A stretch of 64,000 bases of DNA, taken from positions 1 through 64,000 of the IMG/VR virus record IMGVR_UViG_3300009155_000050; one strand, written 5' to 3'. Under the pieces are notes generated by a model. It was not told the origin of the DNA. It did no database searches and saw only the letters and a program-made list of their open reading frames with translations. This stretch comes from a virus. The stretch's first letter is position 1. Every line of letters begins with the position of its first letter. The position numbers and the translations under genes were made by a program. Below, piece by piece: positions 54,634 to 63,052 of this stretch.

Positions 54634-54656
54634 TACTATCTCCTATTACTGTATAT

Positions 54657-55547
54657 TTAACTGTACTGGCTCCATAAAGTAGCACTATTCGTTATAATCC
54701 TATCATGCCAGTCATAACATTCGATGTAACCATACTCTGTATCCAAGTTAGTCCCAAAGATCTCAGGGTCATCTGTGCCTAAGGTAAGTCGGCACTTGTG
54801 TTTCATAAAGTCGTGGACAGGATGTTGTGAGACATCGGAGATGGTGCCGGTAGCTAGGTTACTAGTAATGGCCATATCGATGAAAATACCATTATCCTCA
54901 ACCAGTTGATAGAATTCTTTAAATTGATTTAAATAAATACCGTGCGCCAATCCGTCAATCAAGCCATCTTTTAGTAATTGAATGCCGACTATATTTGGCT
55001 GCCTTTCTGCCACATGAGCTCTACGATACTTCCCTTTCATGGCTTTGAGCAAGTCAACGACTAAAGGCTTTTGAAGTCTTCGTTCGTCGCTGATGAAATC
55101 GATTCCACTGATGACATCGGTGACTCTCGATGAACTTAAAGCCCGTATTAGCTTGGTATAATCTCTCTCCACAGACTCATACTTAACACCAAGGAGCAGT
55201 TTAATATTCTGTGATTTATCTAGTATAGAATCTGCAATATGAAAAACAGCGTCTGTATAATTATGGTAAACCGCCAAATACTTATCGACGCTGAAACTTA
55301 AAATGGTCCTGTAGCCTTCGGCATTAATTCGCTCAGTCACGTGATCCAAGAGCAGTTCGACCTTTTCCTCAGTCCAATTAATCAGGTCTAAGCAGTTAAA
55401 TCGACTAAAGAAATAATCAAATGTGCATTTAGCATCAACGCCGTACCGGTACTCATCGTGGAACAGCCGCTTGAGATCGATAGCATCAAAAAACGATTCC
55501 GGGACGCTACCGCCTAGATGACGGTGTGTGTCAATCCGTTTTTTCAT
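54657..55547 (-). CDS. Adenosine deaminase-like protein, 296 aa
   Basis: The ATG at 55547 overlaps the previous stop. The zinc-binding start MKKRIDTHRHLGGSV matches HxH of adenosine/AMP deaminases. DGLAHGIYL, then SNLATGTISDVSQHP, then GTDDPEIFGT match the later family boxes, with zinc Asp in TDD. The HGE glutamate that usually protonates the purine is not obvious, so purine deaminase activity is uncertain. Such an enzyme could alter nucleotide pools or base-modify signalling molecules. Confidence 0.75.
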   Translation of the reverse strand: MKKRIDTHRHLGGSVPESFFDAIDLKRLFHDEYRYGVDAKCTFDYFFSRFNCLDLINWTEEKVELLLDHVTERINAEGYRTILSFSVDKYLAVYHNYTDAVFHIADSILDKSQNIKLLLGVKYESVERDYTKLIRALSSSRVTDVISGIDFISDERRLQKPLVVDLLKAMKGKYRRAHVAERQPNIVGIQLLKDGLIDGLAHGIYLNQFKEFYQLVEDNGIFIDMAITSNLATGTISDVSQHPVHDFMKHKCRLTLGTDDPEIFGTNLDTEYGYIECYDWHDRIITNSATLWSQYS

Positions 55548-55785
55548 GTAACGCCTGCTCTATTGAATTCATTTGCGCTAGAATTGGCACAGCTTTATTT
55601 AAGTAATTTTTACCATAATGCTGTTCAATGAATTCAATACGAGCCTGATAAGGCATCTGCTCCAGTTGCTTGCTTAACACTAAATTCTGTTCACGAGTTC
55701 GGACTTTGTCCATCGCAAGAAGCGCATGTAGCTTATTATTGAGATTTAACCAAATGTTAGCCGCCGCATTCTGATCCTTGTTCAT
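55531..55785 (-). CDS. Small helical protein, 84 aa
   Basis: ATG 55785 follows AAAGGAG. It begins MNKDQNAAANIWLNLNNK and is an all-helical, charged protein (ARIEFIEQHYGKNYLNKA). Its end overlaps the deaminase-like gene by 17 nt. Family unknown. Confidence 0.7.
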   Translation of the reverse strand: MNKDQNAAANIWLNLNNKLHALLAMDKVRTREQNLVLSKQLEQMPYQARIEFIEQHYGKNYLNKAVPILAQMNSIEQALHEKTD

Positions 55786-55791
55786 ATCAGT

Positions 55792-55818
55792 CTCCTTTCA
55801 GATATATATCTAAAGGAG
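55792..55818. promoter_or_regulatory. Palindrome joining two divergent ribosome sites
   Basis: CTCCTTT, then AGATATATATCT, then AAAGGAG: the two Shine-Dalgarno sequences are the arms of one near-perfect palindrome between genes starting at 55785 (minus) and 55828 (plus). A single extra C interrupts the symmetry. Confidence 0.55.
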
Positions 55819-55827
55819 TGATCACAA

Positions 55828-56568
55828 ATGTTTCCTACCTTGTTCCACGAGAACGACAAACATCCTTATGGAGGGCTCAATCCGCATTCCATCACTAACA
55901 TCGAAGTATCTAAAGCATTGACAGGCCTGATCAAGCAATTTGGAAACCTTCGACCTGGTAAGCAGATACTAGATCTTGGTTGTGGAACTGGCAGGATCCT
56001 CTTTGAGCTAAAAAACCACATCGTCCCTTCACAATATGTGGGCATTGATTGTAACGATGCATACTTGGATATACTGAAAAAGACCCACGGCGAGCAATTC
56101 AGAACCATCCATATCGATGCCGAGAATCCGGCATTTAACCCCACTGGGGGCATAAAATCTAACGAATTTAGCATACCCCTGCCAGATGGTTCACAGACGT
56201 TAATTTTATGCTTCGCATTATTTAATCATCAGCCTTTCGACTGGATCAACGTGTACCTCAAGGAAATGGATCGTCTTCTTGCAAACGACGGCATTGTGCT
56301 ATCGACATGGTTTTTACTAAGCCGCTATTACGCAAAAGAAAAGCCAAATCTGCAGCACGCTTACCAGTTTAATCACGTTAAAAATCTTGAATATCACATC
56401 GATGCTGCGTGTAGTTATAAAAATCTAGCCTACGCCGAAAGTGACATCCGTGCAGCTATCACACAGCAAAACCTAAGAATAATCGAACCCATCAAATATG
56501 GCCAGTGGGTCAACGGACCGTCAGCTGTCACCGGCCACGACTTCATCATAATGCGGAAGCGCACGTGA
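55828..56568 (+). CDS. SAM-dependent methyltransferase, 246 aa
   Basis: ATG 55828. Motif I is ILDLGCGTGRILFEL (residues 48-62), with post-I YVGIDCNDAYLD and motif IV-like LILCFALFNHQPF. This is a class I SAM fold of the small-molecule/UbiE type. It sits next to a putative glycosyltransferase, so methylation of a sugar or surface group is plausible. The stop overlaps the next GTG start. Confidence 0.8.
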   Translation: MFPTLFHENDKHPYGGLNPHSITNIEVSKALTGLIKQFGNLRPGKQILDLGCGTGRILFELKNHIVPSQYVGIDCNDAYLDILKKTHGEQFRTIHIDAENPAFNPTGGIKSNEFSIPLPDGSQTLILCFALFNHQPFDWINVYLKEMDRLLANDGIVLSTWFLLSRYYAKEKPNLQHAYQFNHVKNLEYHIDAACSYKNLAYAESDIRAAITQQNLRIIEPIKYGQWVNGPSAVTGHDFIIMRKRT

Positions 56569-57239
56569 AAATCATAATCATTTTTCATCAAAGCAGAAAA
56601 ACGTTAGCACAAATCCAATACAACCATCTCAGATCGTTCTATAAAGGAGATATACACTATATCTGCCACAATTGCCCAGCACCAGTTGACGAACCATTTA
56701 CCAGAGTCAATATAGAAAAATACAGCCGCCAGCTGCTATTAGACACTCTCATTAACCATTCAGGCCTTGTTTGCATGTTAGATTGTGACCGATTAATCCA
56801 CGAAAAATTTATAACAATCATACCACCTGGCACTGCACTATATCCACGATATCTGTACTACACCGGGCGGCCACATGTTGATTTTCAAACTGACCTCTCG
56901 ACCGCCAAGCACGAAAAATTAATAAATGTATACAAAGAAGTGAACAGCTCCAAAGTGCCTACAAGCGGCACAACTTTAATGTACGTCGAAGACTGGGCCA
57001 AGAGTAAATCAGCGAATTATTTTCAAGGATATGGTTATGGAGACGTAGCTACATTCCTAGATATGCAACGTAACGGCATTAGATTCTTACCGTCTAATGC
57101 TCCAGTGTTACATCTGCACCATGATTATGACATGCCACATACGGAATTCGTAAGACAGAACAAGGCTAATGCATATAAGCTGTCAGCACTGTACCATTTA
57201 CCGATCAGCGATCAAGTTAAGCAACTTCCATCAACGTAG
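56565..57239 (+). CDS. Putative glycosyltransferase, 224 aa, GTG start
   Basis: GTG 56565 overlaps the preceding TGA, and an upstream frame reading into the methyltransferase is rejected. It begins VKIIIIFHQSRKTLAQIQ. The motif LVCMLDCDRLIHEKF near residues 65-79 is a GT-A style DxD, and YVEDWAKSKSANYFQGYGYG resembles the later acceptor side. It ends in a 23-nt overlap with the large tail gene on the other strand. Confidence 0.6.
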   Translation: MKIIIIFHQSRKTLAQIQYNHLRSFYKGDIHYICHNCPAPVDEPFTRVNIEKYSRQLLLDTLINHSGLVCMLDCDRLIHEKFITIIPPGTALYPRYLYYTGRPHVDFQTDLSTAKHEKLINVYKEVNSSKVPTSGTTLMYVEDWAKSKSANYFQGYGYGDVATFLDMQRNGIRFLPSNAPVLHLHHDYDMPHTEFVRQNKANAYKLSALYHLPISDQVKQLPST

Positions 57240-60200
57240 TAATGTAACCGTCTAATTTAATTCCACCGGCTCCAAAATCCTCATCTGATTTTAAGACGCT
57301 AGATATCAAACAACTATCATAGCTTGGATCTATAATACCATTTTTATAAATGCCATCAGGTACCGTGAAGGTGACTTGACCGTCAACTACCTTAACCCCA
57401 TTTAGATCAAGCCTGTAACCCATGCCACTTAAAATGCCGCTACTGAGTCTAAACGCCATGGTAAATGGTCCCGTACTACCAGACGGGACACCAAGAAGTT
57501 CAAACGCTTCTACTCTCGCTGGATCTTCAAAGTAACTGTAAGTGAAATAACCTCGCTCGCTTGGATTACCGGCCGCGACATCTAATATTTCGGTATTCAA
57601 AAACTCAGCAGAAGTGAATAGCGCCGGACTTACATTAATGACATTATCTGTACCAAGTTCACTTAGGCAATCGAAAGAAACATAGGAACGGCTTGGTGCT
57701 TGGTCAAAAATTGTATGTACAATGCCAGATAATTCTATATCTTCCCCTGGTAAATTTTCCAGCGTGTCAATGTCCGCCGGAATTCCGTTGCCGATGATTG
57801 TATAAGGAGTATTGTAACTTGCTGCACTACACAATGAACCGTCCCAAGGCCTAAATCTATATGTCGGACTAGTGAAGGTGGACTTTAGATTACGCATATT
57901 TGGAAATCTGCATCCCGGCAGATGGAAAATGGGATTTACGATATTTAAACTGGGCTTCCGATAAGCTATGAAAGATTCTAGTGGCTTATTCGGATCGAAA
58001 TCATCAGTGAACAGTAATTCTTGTGGACGCAATGCCCTTTCAGTAGTCTTTCTTGTCTGCGGGTCGAACTCCCTGATCTGGACTGCATAACTCCTAGCAA
58101 GGTTACCTAAAAAAGACTGACCTGGTTCTTGCACTTTTAACGGAGTCGTGTTCACCTGACGATCGCTCTGACTACCGTAGCAAGGATCCAAAACTCCAGG
58201 CCGAATGGTCCTGATTCCAAGAGGATAGGTAGCGTAACAGCCAGTCCCAAACACTGCGCCAAAGTTTAAAGTGATCAGCTCGTCTGATAAACACGTTGGC
58301 TGAAGTAGCATATGGTCGGTAGACCTACCAAGATAAAAATAATCTCCAGTAGTAGGAATTTCACATAATGTCGCTGGCGACGTGGTAGCCTGAAGACTGA
58401 AGGCACCAAACATACTATTATCGCCACCGTAGGTCGTGATTATAGCAGGCTCTGGAGAGATAATCTGATTATAGTCCCAATTACCAGCTGCTTTAGTCGG
58501 ACTGTAATACACTAAGTCTGGGCGTTCCCAGTACCCGCCACATGGAGATCGTGCTATGAAGCTGTCGTTGTAGTCGGTTTCATCAGCCCGCCCATTTAGT
58601 GCTATAGTCTGACCTCTCTCGTTATATGGGCAGTCTCCTAACAAAGCTGTAAAATAAGCCGGTCTATAAGATCCATCATTAGCATCACCATATACCACAT
58701 AAATGCCACTACCAGTGGTAGAGTTATAACTCCGATACGCGTTTAATTCATTTAATAAATTATCGATTAAGCGTTTGCGGTACCTGATATCTGCTTCAGT
58801 GTAACCGTAATTGACGGGGTCGTCGTAAGCACATTTACCAGTTTGTGGAGTAAGGATTCTCTGTCGCCCTTCTGGCACCTGCCATTTACCAAAGTCGACC
58901 GTGTGTTTCTGAGGGAAGTCCCCACCAATGCTCATATCTGCTACGAGGTAGCTCTCGGAGATATCGAGCCTGTATCTGACCAGGTTAATGATGCTGTGGG
59001 CTGATTGGACGTTCTGCAGGTACTCCAAGGCAAACAAGATCGTTTTTGGGTTGATGGGATCACCACTGACCTTGTCAATAATTTCGATAGTGGCCCTGTT
59101 GCTGAACAGGTTTTTAACTAATGAGTCTTTGACTACCAGGTCCTGAGTCCAGTAGGTTGCAAACACGTAAAGCCGCAGATTTTTTATCGTATAATCAGCG
59201 TTTGTGTTGTTGTATAGAGGGATATTAATGTTTATCTTGATTCGGTTATTGGTAAGATCAAGCGTTAGGCCATTAGATTGGCCAAATTCATCTCCCCGCT
59301 TAAATTGGTATGGTTGACATAAAATCACTTGATTTTGGTCGCCCGATACGAAATGTTGAGATTCGACGCCATTCGTAATTAGAACCGGAATCGGCGAATC
59401 TATCACGTTAGCGTACGTCTGAGCGACGAATCCTGCTTTGCCAGTGAACCAAGGTGTAGCCGCCAGGCAATCAACTCTCGGATCAATAATACCTGGCTCA
59501 GTGATAAGATTTCCATTTTCGTCGATAATATATGCAGTTTCGTAGTAAGCAGGTGGTACCTCATGTATTACGTCTAAAGCTAAAGCTTTGAGATATTCTT
59601 GCGCCGCTGATCCTTCTATTACTCCAATGACCTGTACCGTTGCACCTCTGTACGAAGACGGTAAATCGTTTCTTAAGGCCGATGGGCCATTGCTGAGGTT
59701 TTTGCGAAGAGGTGCAGTGAAAGAATAGAAGCCTTGTTGGCCTATTGCTTTTATCGAATCATTTAGTAGACTATTCTCAGGAGTCCAGTCATTTATCAAA
59801 ATGTCTGTATACCCGACATATGAAGATGTTAAATATTGCACTCCGTTATAATAATCATTTGGAGCTATGAACTGTTTACCATCTGGTGTCGCCCATAGTT
59901 TCTCTAATTTAATATCATATCCCAATATCTCGAAAAGATAAGTTATCGAATTAAGACTACCGCGGATTCCTTGCAATTCTACGGTTCTACGCAGCAGAGC
60001 CTTACGAATCCCCGCAGTATCGTTAGCTGGAAAATATGGGGCTGCCCAGCCCAAGATATAACTTAGATAAGGGAATGTCTCGTTAGTGCTATTGTAAACG
60101 TAATTTATTTGTGGTATCAATCTCTGTTCGTCATAAATATCCTGAAATATGTCAGTGAATGGCCTGTAAAACTGTAATGTAGGTTCATCTGCTGGATGAG

Positions 60201-60855
60201 CGCCAGTGAAAATGAACGCCGGAGTGCCTCGTTGGAAGAAACTGAGCAGATCACCAGGGTGGTTTAAATTGAGCTGTAATTCGCTCTTGCCTGAAGCGAC
60301 ATCGCTGATGCAATAAAACTCATTGAGAAGCCCCTCAGTCAAAAGCCTAAGATTAAAAGTCGCAGTGTAAGCCGCCCTATAGTGGCCGTTCGGTAGTGAT
60401 CTCGTGTCAATAAAGTGATTAGAGATATCATAGACAATCATATCCTGATAGTATTCCATCCTTACGAGATGACCAGATCTAGCGGTAAACTGAAAAAATG
60501 TTAAGCCTTCGATGGAACAAAAAGAGCCATTCGCTAAATTAATTGCGTAATCGGCTAAGAGCTCAACGCCACCAATCTCAAATTCTACTAACGGATATGA
60601 AGGTATGTAAGCGTTCTCAGACCTTAACAGAGCTGCATCATCACCATATAGGGATATCTTGAATGAATCTATCGGACCACGGTTCGTTATATAGCCATCT
60701 GAGATCGCCCTCGGACAACTTATCACAACCGGATAAGAGAAAGGCTGATAGCATGTGCGATCATTGTTAGTAGGCAATAAATGCAGTTGCGGCTGGTTAC
60801 GATCAATTTTAATGATGGTAGCCCTAAGATCTATACTACATGCGGACTGAACCAT
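57217..60855 (-). CDS. Large tail/baseplate protein with gpI-like domain, 1212 aa
   Basis: ATG 60855 follows GGAG at 6 nt. Residues about 275-345 (LSYILGWAAPYFPANDTAGI, then KALLRRTVELQGIRGSLNSI and EILGYDIKLEKLW) match the P2 gpI / TIGR02242 tail-protein module at the baseplate. The remainder is beta-rich with many Pro/Asn/Tyr, as in virion proteins. At over 1,200 residues it is much longer than gpI of P2 (176 aa), so most of it is extra. Probable baseplate wedge or periphery. Confidence 0.75.
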   Translation of the reverse strand: MVQSACSIDLRATIIKIDRNQPQLHLLPTNNDRTCYQPFSYPVVISCPRAISDGYITNRGPIDSFKISLYGDDAALLRSENAYIPSYPLVEFEIGGVELLADYAINLANGSFCSIEGLTFFQFTARSGHLVRMEYYQDMIVYDISNHFIDTRSLPNGHYRAAYTATFNLRLLTEGLLNEFYCISDVASGKSELQLNLNHPGDLLSFFQRGTPAFIFTGAHPADEPTLQFYRPFTDIFQDIYDEQRLIPQINYVYNSTNETFPYLSYILGWAAPYFPANDTAGIRKALLRRTVELQGIRGSLNSITYLFEILGYDIKLEKLWATPDGKQFIAPNDYYNGVQYLTSSYVGYTDILINDWTPENSLLNDSIKAIGQQGFYSFTAPLRKNLSNGPSALRNDLPSSYRGATVQVIGVIEGSAAQEYLKALALDVIHEVPPAYYETAYIIDENGNLITEPGIIDPRVDCLAATPWFTGKAGFVAQTYANVIDSPIPVLITNGVESQHFVSGDQNQVILCQPYQFKRGDEFGQSNGLTLDLTNNRIKININIPLYNNTNADYTIKNLRLYVFATYWTQDLVVKDSLVKNLFSNRATIEIIDKVSGDPINPKTILFALEYLQNVQSAHSIINLVRYRLDISESYLVADMSIGGDFPQKHTVDFGKWQVPEGRQRILTPQTGKCAYDDPVNYGYTEADIRYRKRLIDNLLNELNAYRSYNSTTGSGIYVVYGDANDGSYRPAYFTALLGDCPYNERGQTIALNGRADETDYNDSFIARSPCGGYWERPDLVYYSPTKAAGNWDYNQIISPEPAIITTYGGDNSMFGAFSLQATTSPATLCEIPTTGDYFYLGRSTDHMLLQPTCLSDELITLNFGAVFGTGCYATYPLGIRTIRPGVLDPCYGSQSDRQVNTTPLKVQEPGQSFLGNLARSYAVQIREFDPQTRKTTERALRPQELLFTDDFDPNKPLESFIAYRKPSLNIVNPIFHLPGCRFPNMRNLKSTFTSPTYRFRPWDGSLCSAASYNTPYTIIGNGIPADIDTLENLPGEDIELSGIVHTIFDQAPSRSYVSFDCLSELGTDNVINVSPALFTSAEFLNTEILDVAAGNPSERGYFTYSYFEDPARVEAFELLGVPSGSTGPFTMAFRLSSGILSGMGYRLDLNGVKVVDGQVTFTVPDGIYKNGIIDPSYDSCLISSVLKSDEDFGAGGIKLDGYITTLMEVA

Positions 60856-60896
60856 CTGCTTCTCCAAAGATACCTAAAATAGATTTAAGGTGACAC

Positions 60897-61391
60897 ATGG
60901 CTTGGTGGCAAAATTCCGGGAATCTATCTTACAAGGACGGCTATGATAATATTTATACCGTTAGCTGGATCAAAAAATCCGCCACTAACCAAGGGCAAAT
61001 GATATTCGACTTCACCACCAAAATACTTGGCCCAATCTGGGGTCAGACTCCGCAAATAAAAATCGCCGCTAATCGCACGCAATTAATCGAGTGCGAACAA
61101 ACTACCATAGAACAAACGATACAAGTCTATGGAGAGTCATTGCCGAGTGATTACAGCCTGACTACAGTGTCCGCTGTGACAGAAATCGTGTACAAGTATC
61201 TCGGTGTTAATTGTGTAGCAAATATCAAGAACCCATTTAAATACGGATTAAATAATGCTATAATAGACAATGACGCAATAGGCGTAGATGGCCCCGGTTG
61301 CTGGAGTGACCCAAATGACCCCAACAGTGTAATATGGAACGATGTTGGTTCAGGCGATTTGTTCTGGGTAGATGTGTGGGGCCCATCGTAG
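60897..61391 (+). CDS. Hypothetical virion-region protein, 164 aa
   Basis: ATG 60897 follows AAGGTG. It begins MAWWQNSGNLSYKDGYDN and is beta-rich with Asn/Thr/Trp (VSWIKKSATNQGQMIFDF). The C-terminal part is Gly/Asp-rich (GPGCWSDPNDPNSVIW). A small tail or decoration protein is likely. It is the first of two plus genes between large minus ones. Confidence 0.65.
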   Translation: MAWWQNSGNLSYKDGYDNIYTVSWIKKSATNQGQMIFDFTTKILGPIWGQTPQIKIAANRTQLIECEQTTIEQTIQVYGESLPSDYSLTTVSAVTEIVYKYLGVNCVANIKNPFKYGLNNAIIDNDAIGVDGPGCWSDPNDPNSVIWNDVGSGDLFWVDVWGPS

Positions 61392-61394
61392 CAG

Positions 61395-61514
61395 ATGAGT
61401 AATGTGGATCTAAGCAACGTGTACAATGGCAGTCCGTTTGCAGTTTTAGGCGCTGTGACACAACCATTAGACTACGTTTATAATGGTCAGCCGTTCACTA
61501 AGACTAGCAGCTAA
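61395..61514 (+). CDS. Tiny virion-type protein, 39 aa
   Basis: ATG 61395, 3 nt after the previous stop, encodes MSNVDLSNVYNGSPFAVLG, then QPLDYVYNGQPFTKTSS. The two VYNGxPF segments are an internal repeat; similar YxGQPF peptides occur in phage virion proteins. No strong ribosome site; translation may be coupled. Confidence 0.6.
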   Translation: MSNVDLSNVYNGSPFAVLGAVTQPLDYVYNGQPFTKTSS

Positions 61515-61534
61515 ATTAAATGTGCGATAACCAA

Positions 61535-62236
61535 TCAATATGCTAGATTATTTTTCTTCCTGTAATCAATAATAAGAGAGACACACCATGCAGCATTGCG
61601 CGATAAATTCTCTTCTCGGAAAACAAAGGGTCGCCCATCCACTCTAGTGTGGAACTGCCCACCATGACCGCCAAGCCATGAGCCAACGTACATCTCTTGG
61701 TCAAGCTTAGGAAATTCACCGCTTTTATTAGTGCCGTACAAATATGCTTTATCTGTGCCTTTATCAATTAACAACACAGAATCTTGACAATATTCTTTGC
61801 CTAACTGTATAATCAGATTTTTGAAATCTGGGTCATCTTTAAGATTTACCACGAACATGCTATCTTCTCTAACATCGACTGCTTTGGATGTACCGAAGTT
61901 TTCGGTAAATGATCCATCAACCTCAGTGACGCCACATCCGTGTTGCCGCAAAACTGCCTTAAGATCTCTATTATTGACTTTATTGATTTCGCTATAAAGT
62001 CCGCCATAATTTTTGATAAATTCATACCTATCGTTTATAGCTATTTCTCCGCTTTTATTATGCATAATCGTATCGATATTGCGCTGCTTAAGTTTCTCAA
62101 CAGCTGTAACGTCAGCTGCGCAAGCAGTTAAATCGCACGGGTTTTGTCTGTGTGCTGTTATTATTGCGCAATCATGCTGTGTCATGCCGCTGTGTGTCCT
62201 CGATAAACCACTTTCACAAATGTCTTTAAGTCTCAT
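61535..62236 (-). CDS. Phage protein with capsid-targeting-like start, 233 aa
   Basis: ATG 62236 gives MRLKDICESGLS, a variant of the shared peptide (cleavage would follow ICE). A longer frame from 62257 lacks a ribosome site. Residues about 15-35 (MTQHDCAIITAHRQNP) and the later RNRDLKAVL-like, GSFTENFGT and GKEYCQDSVLLIDKG segments remind me of uncharacterised phage proteins of similar length. It ends with a Gly/His-rich loop (GSWLGGHGGQFH). Function unknown; possible packaged protein. Confidence 0.65.
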   Translation of the reverse strand: MRLKDICESGLSRTHSGMTQHDCAIITAHRQNPCDLTACAADVTAVEKLKQRNIDTIMHNKSGEIAINDRYEFIKNYGGLYSEINKVNNRDLKAVLRQHGCGVTEVDGSFTENFGTSKAVDVREDSMFVVNLKDDPDFKNLIIQLGKEYCQDSVLLIDKGTDKAYLYGTNKSGEFPKLDQEMYVGSWLGGHGGQFHTRVDGRPFVFREENLSRNAAWCVSLIIDYRKKNNLAY

Positions 62237-62288
62237 GATACACCTATGTGGCACCATTAAATGTTAGCGGAAAGGTCATACTGTATAT

Positions 62289-62918
62289 TCACTCGCTGTC
62301 GTCCGCAAGTCGCCTAGCAAGATAAGCTACCTCATAGTCTATCGTACCTTTTAGATGATTAATAACACTATCAGTAGTTGAATAGTCTAAGTATGCAAGT
62401 TCAATGATAATATTCCAAGCTTCTGGATTAGGATATAAAATCAACGTTAGATATCTCTTACTAAAGCGGTGTTTCCATCCCGTAGGCAATAAAGACTTGA
62501 TAATTGGCTTAATTAATCTCTTTGCGATATAAAATTCTGTTTCATTCATGGCTTTAAGTAAATCGTCATTTCCTTGCTTATCAATAAACCATTAATACAT
62601 AGCAATAGCCGTATGATTGCTCTGCCGGATTAACTTCTTGCCGTACTGGTCAGATATTCATCGAGTTCTTGTTTCGCCTTCTTCATCTAAGAATGTCCAT
62701 GGTATTTGTGGGTACTCTGCTACGTAACTCGCTATAGCTTCAGCAACATGTGGCTTTTGTGCTAATCTATCTTTAGCTATAGCGCATCACCACAAATAAT
62801 ATTCACCCCCAGTAGGATCAACCGCTATGATTCTGTCGATTATCGGATTGCCTTTACCCGATTGCTTGTCTAGCCATAATTTATTAAGTCTGGCCTCTAA
62901 AATAATAGACAGTTTCAT
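62289..62918 (-). pseudogene. Inactivated copy of the MKLSxILEA family, three in-frame stops
   Basis: ATG 62918 opens MKLSIILEARLNKLWLDKQS and continues IAVDPTGGEYYLW, clearly the start of the WCTR family at 37784-42465. The frame then meets TGA (62787-62789), another TGA and a TAA, yet stays in register to the stop at 62289. The last 86 codons (from 62549) are open and protein-like. No frameshift has occurred, so decay is recent or the text is under unusual constraint. It lacks the WCTR core, so an internal deletion is likely too. Confidence 0.7.
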
Positions 62919-62998
62919 TAAATATCATCTAAAATGCTAAAGTACTTTCATTTGCGCATTAAATAGATAATCACACCAATTCGCATAGGCTTAAACAG

Positions 62999-63026
62999 CA
63001 ATGCCCCGGATTGCTCCAGGGCATTG
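62999..63026 (-). terminator. Hairpin downstream of the capsid gene
   Basis: CAATGCCC/GGGCATTG stem extended by GGA/TCC past one mismatch, TTGC loop, 27 nt after the capsid stop. On the minus strand it is followed by CTGTTTAAG, a weak U-rich end. Confidence 0.65.
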
Positions 63027-63052
63027 AGATTCCGTATTATGTAACCATCTGA

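Noticed and set aside
62289-62918. TGA recoding (TGA read as Trp) to rescue the pseudogene
   Set aside because: Other genes stop at TGA with stop-start overlaps, the large structural genes need no recoding, and a TAA is also in frame.
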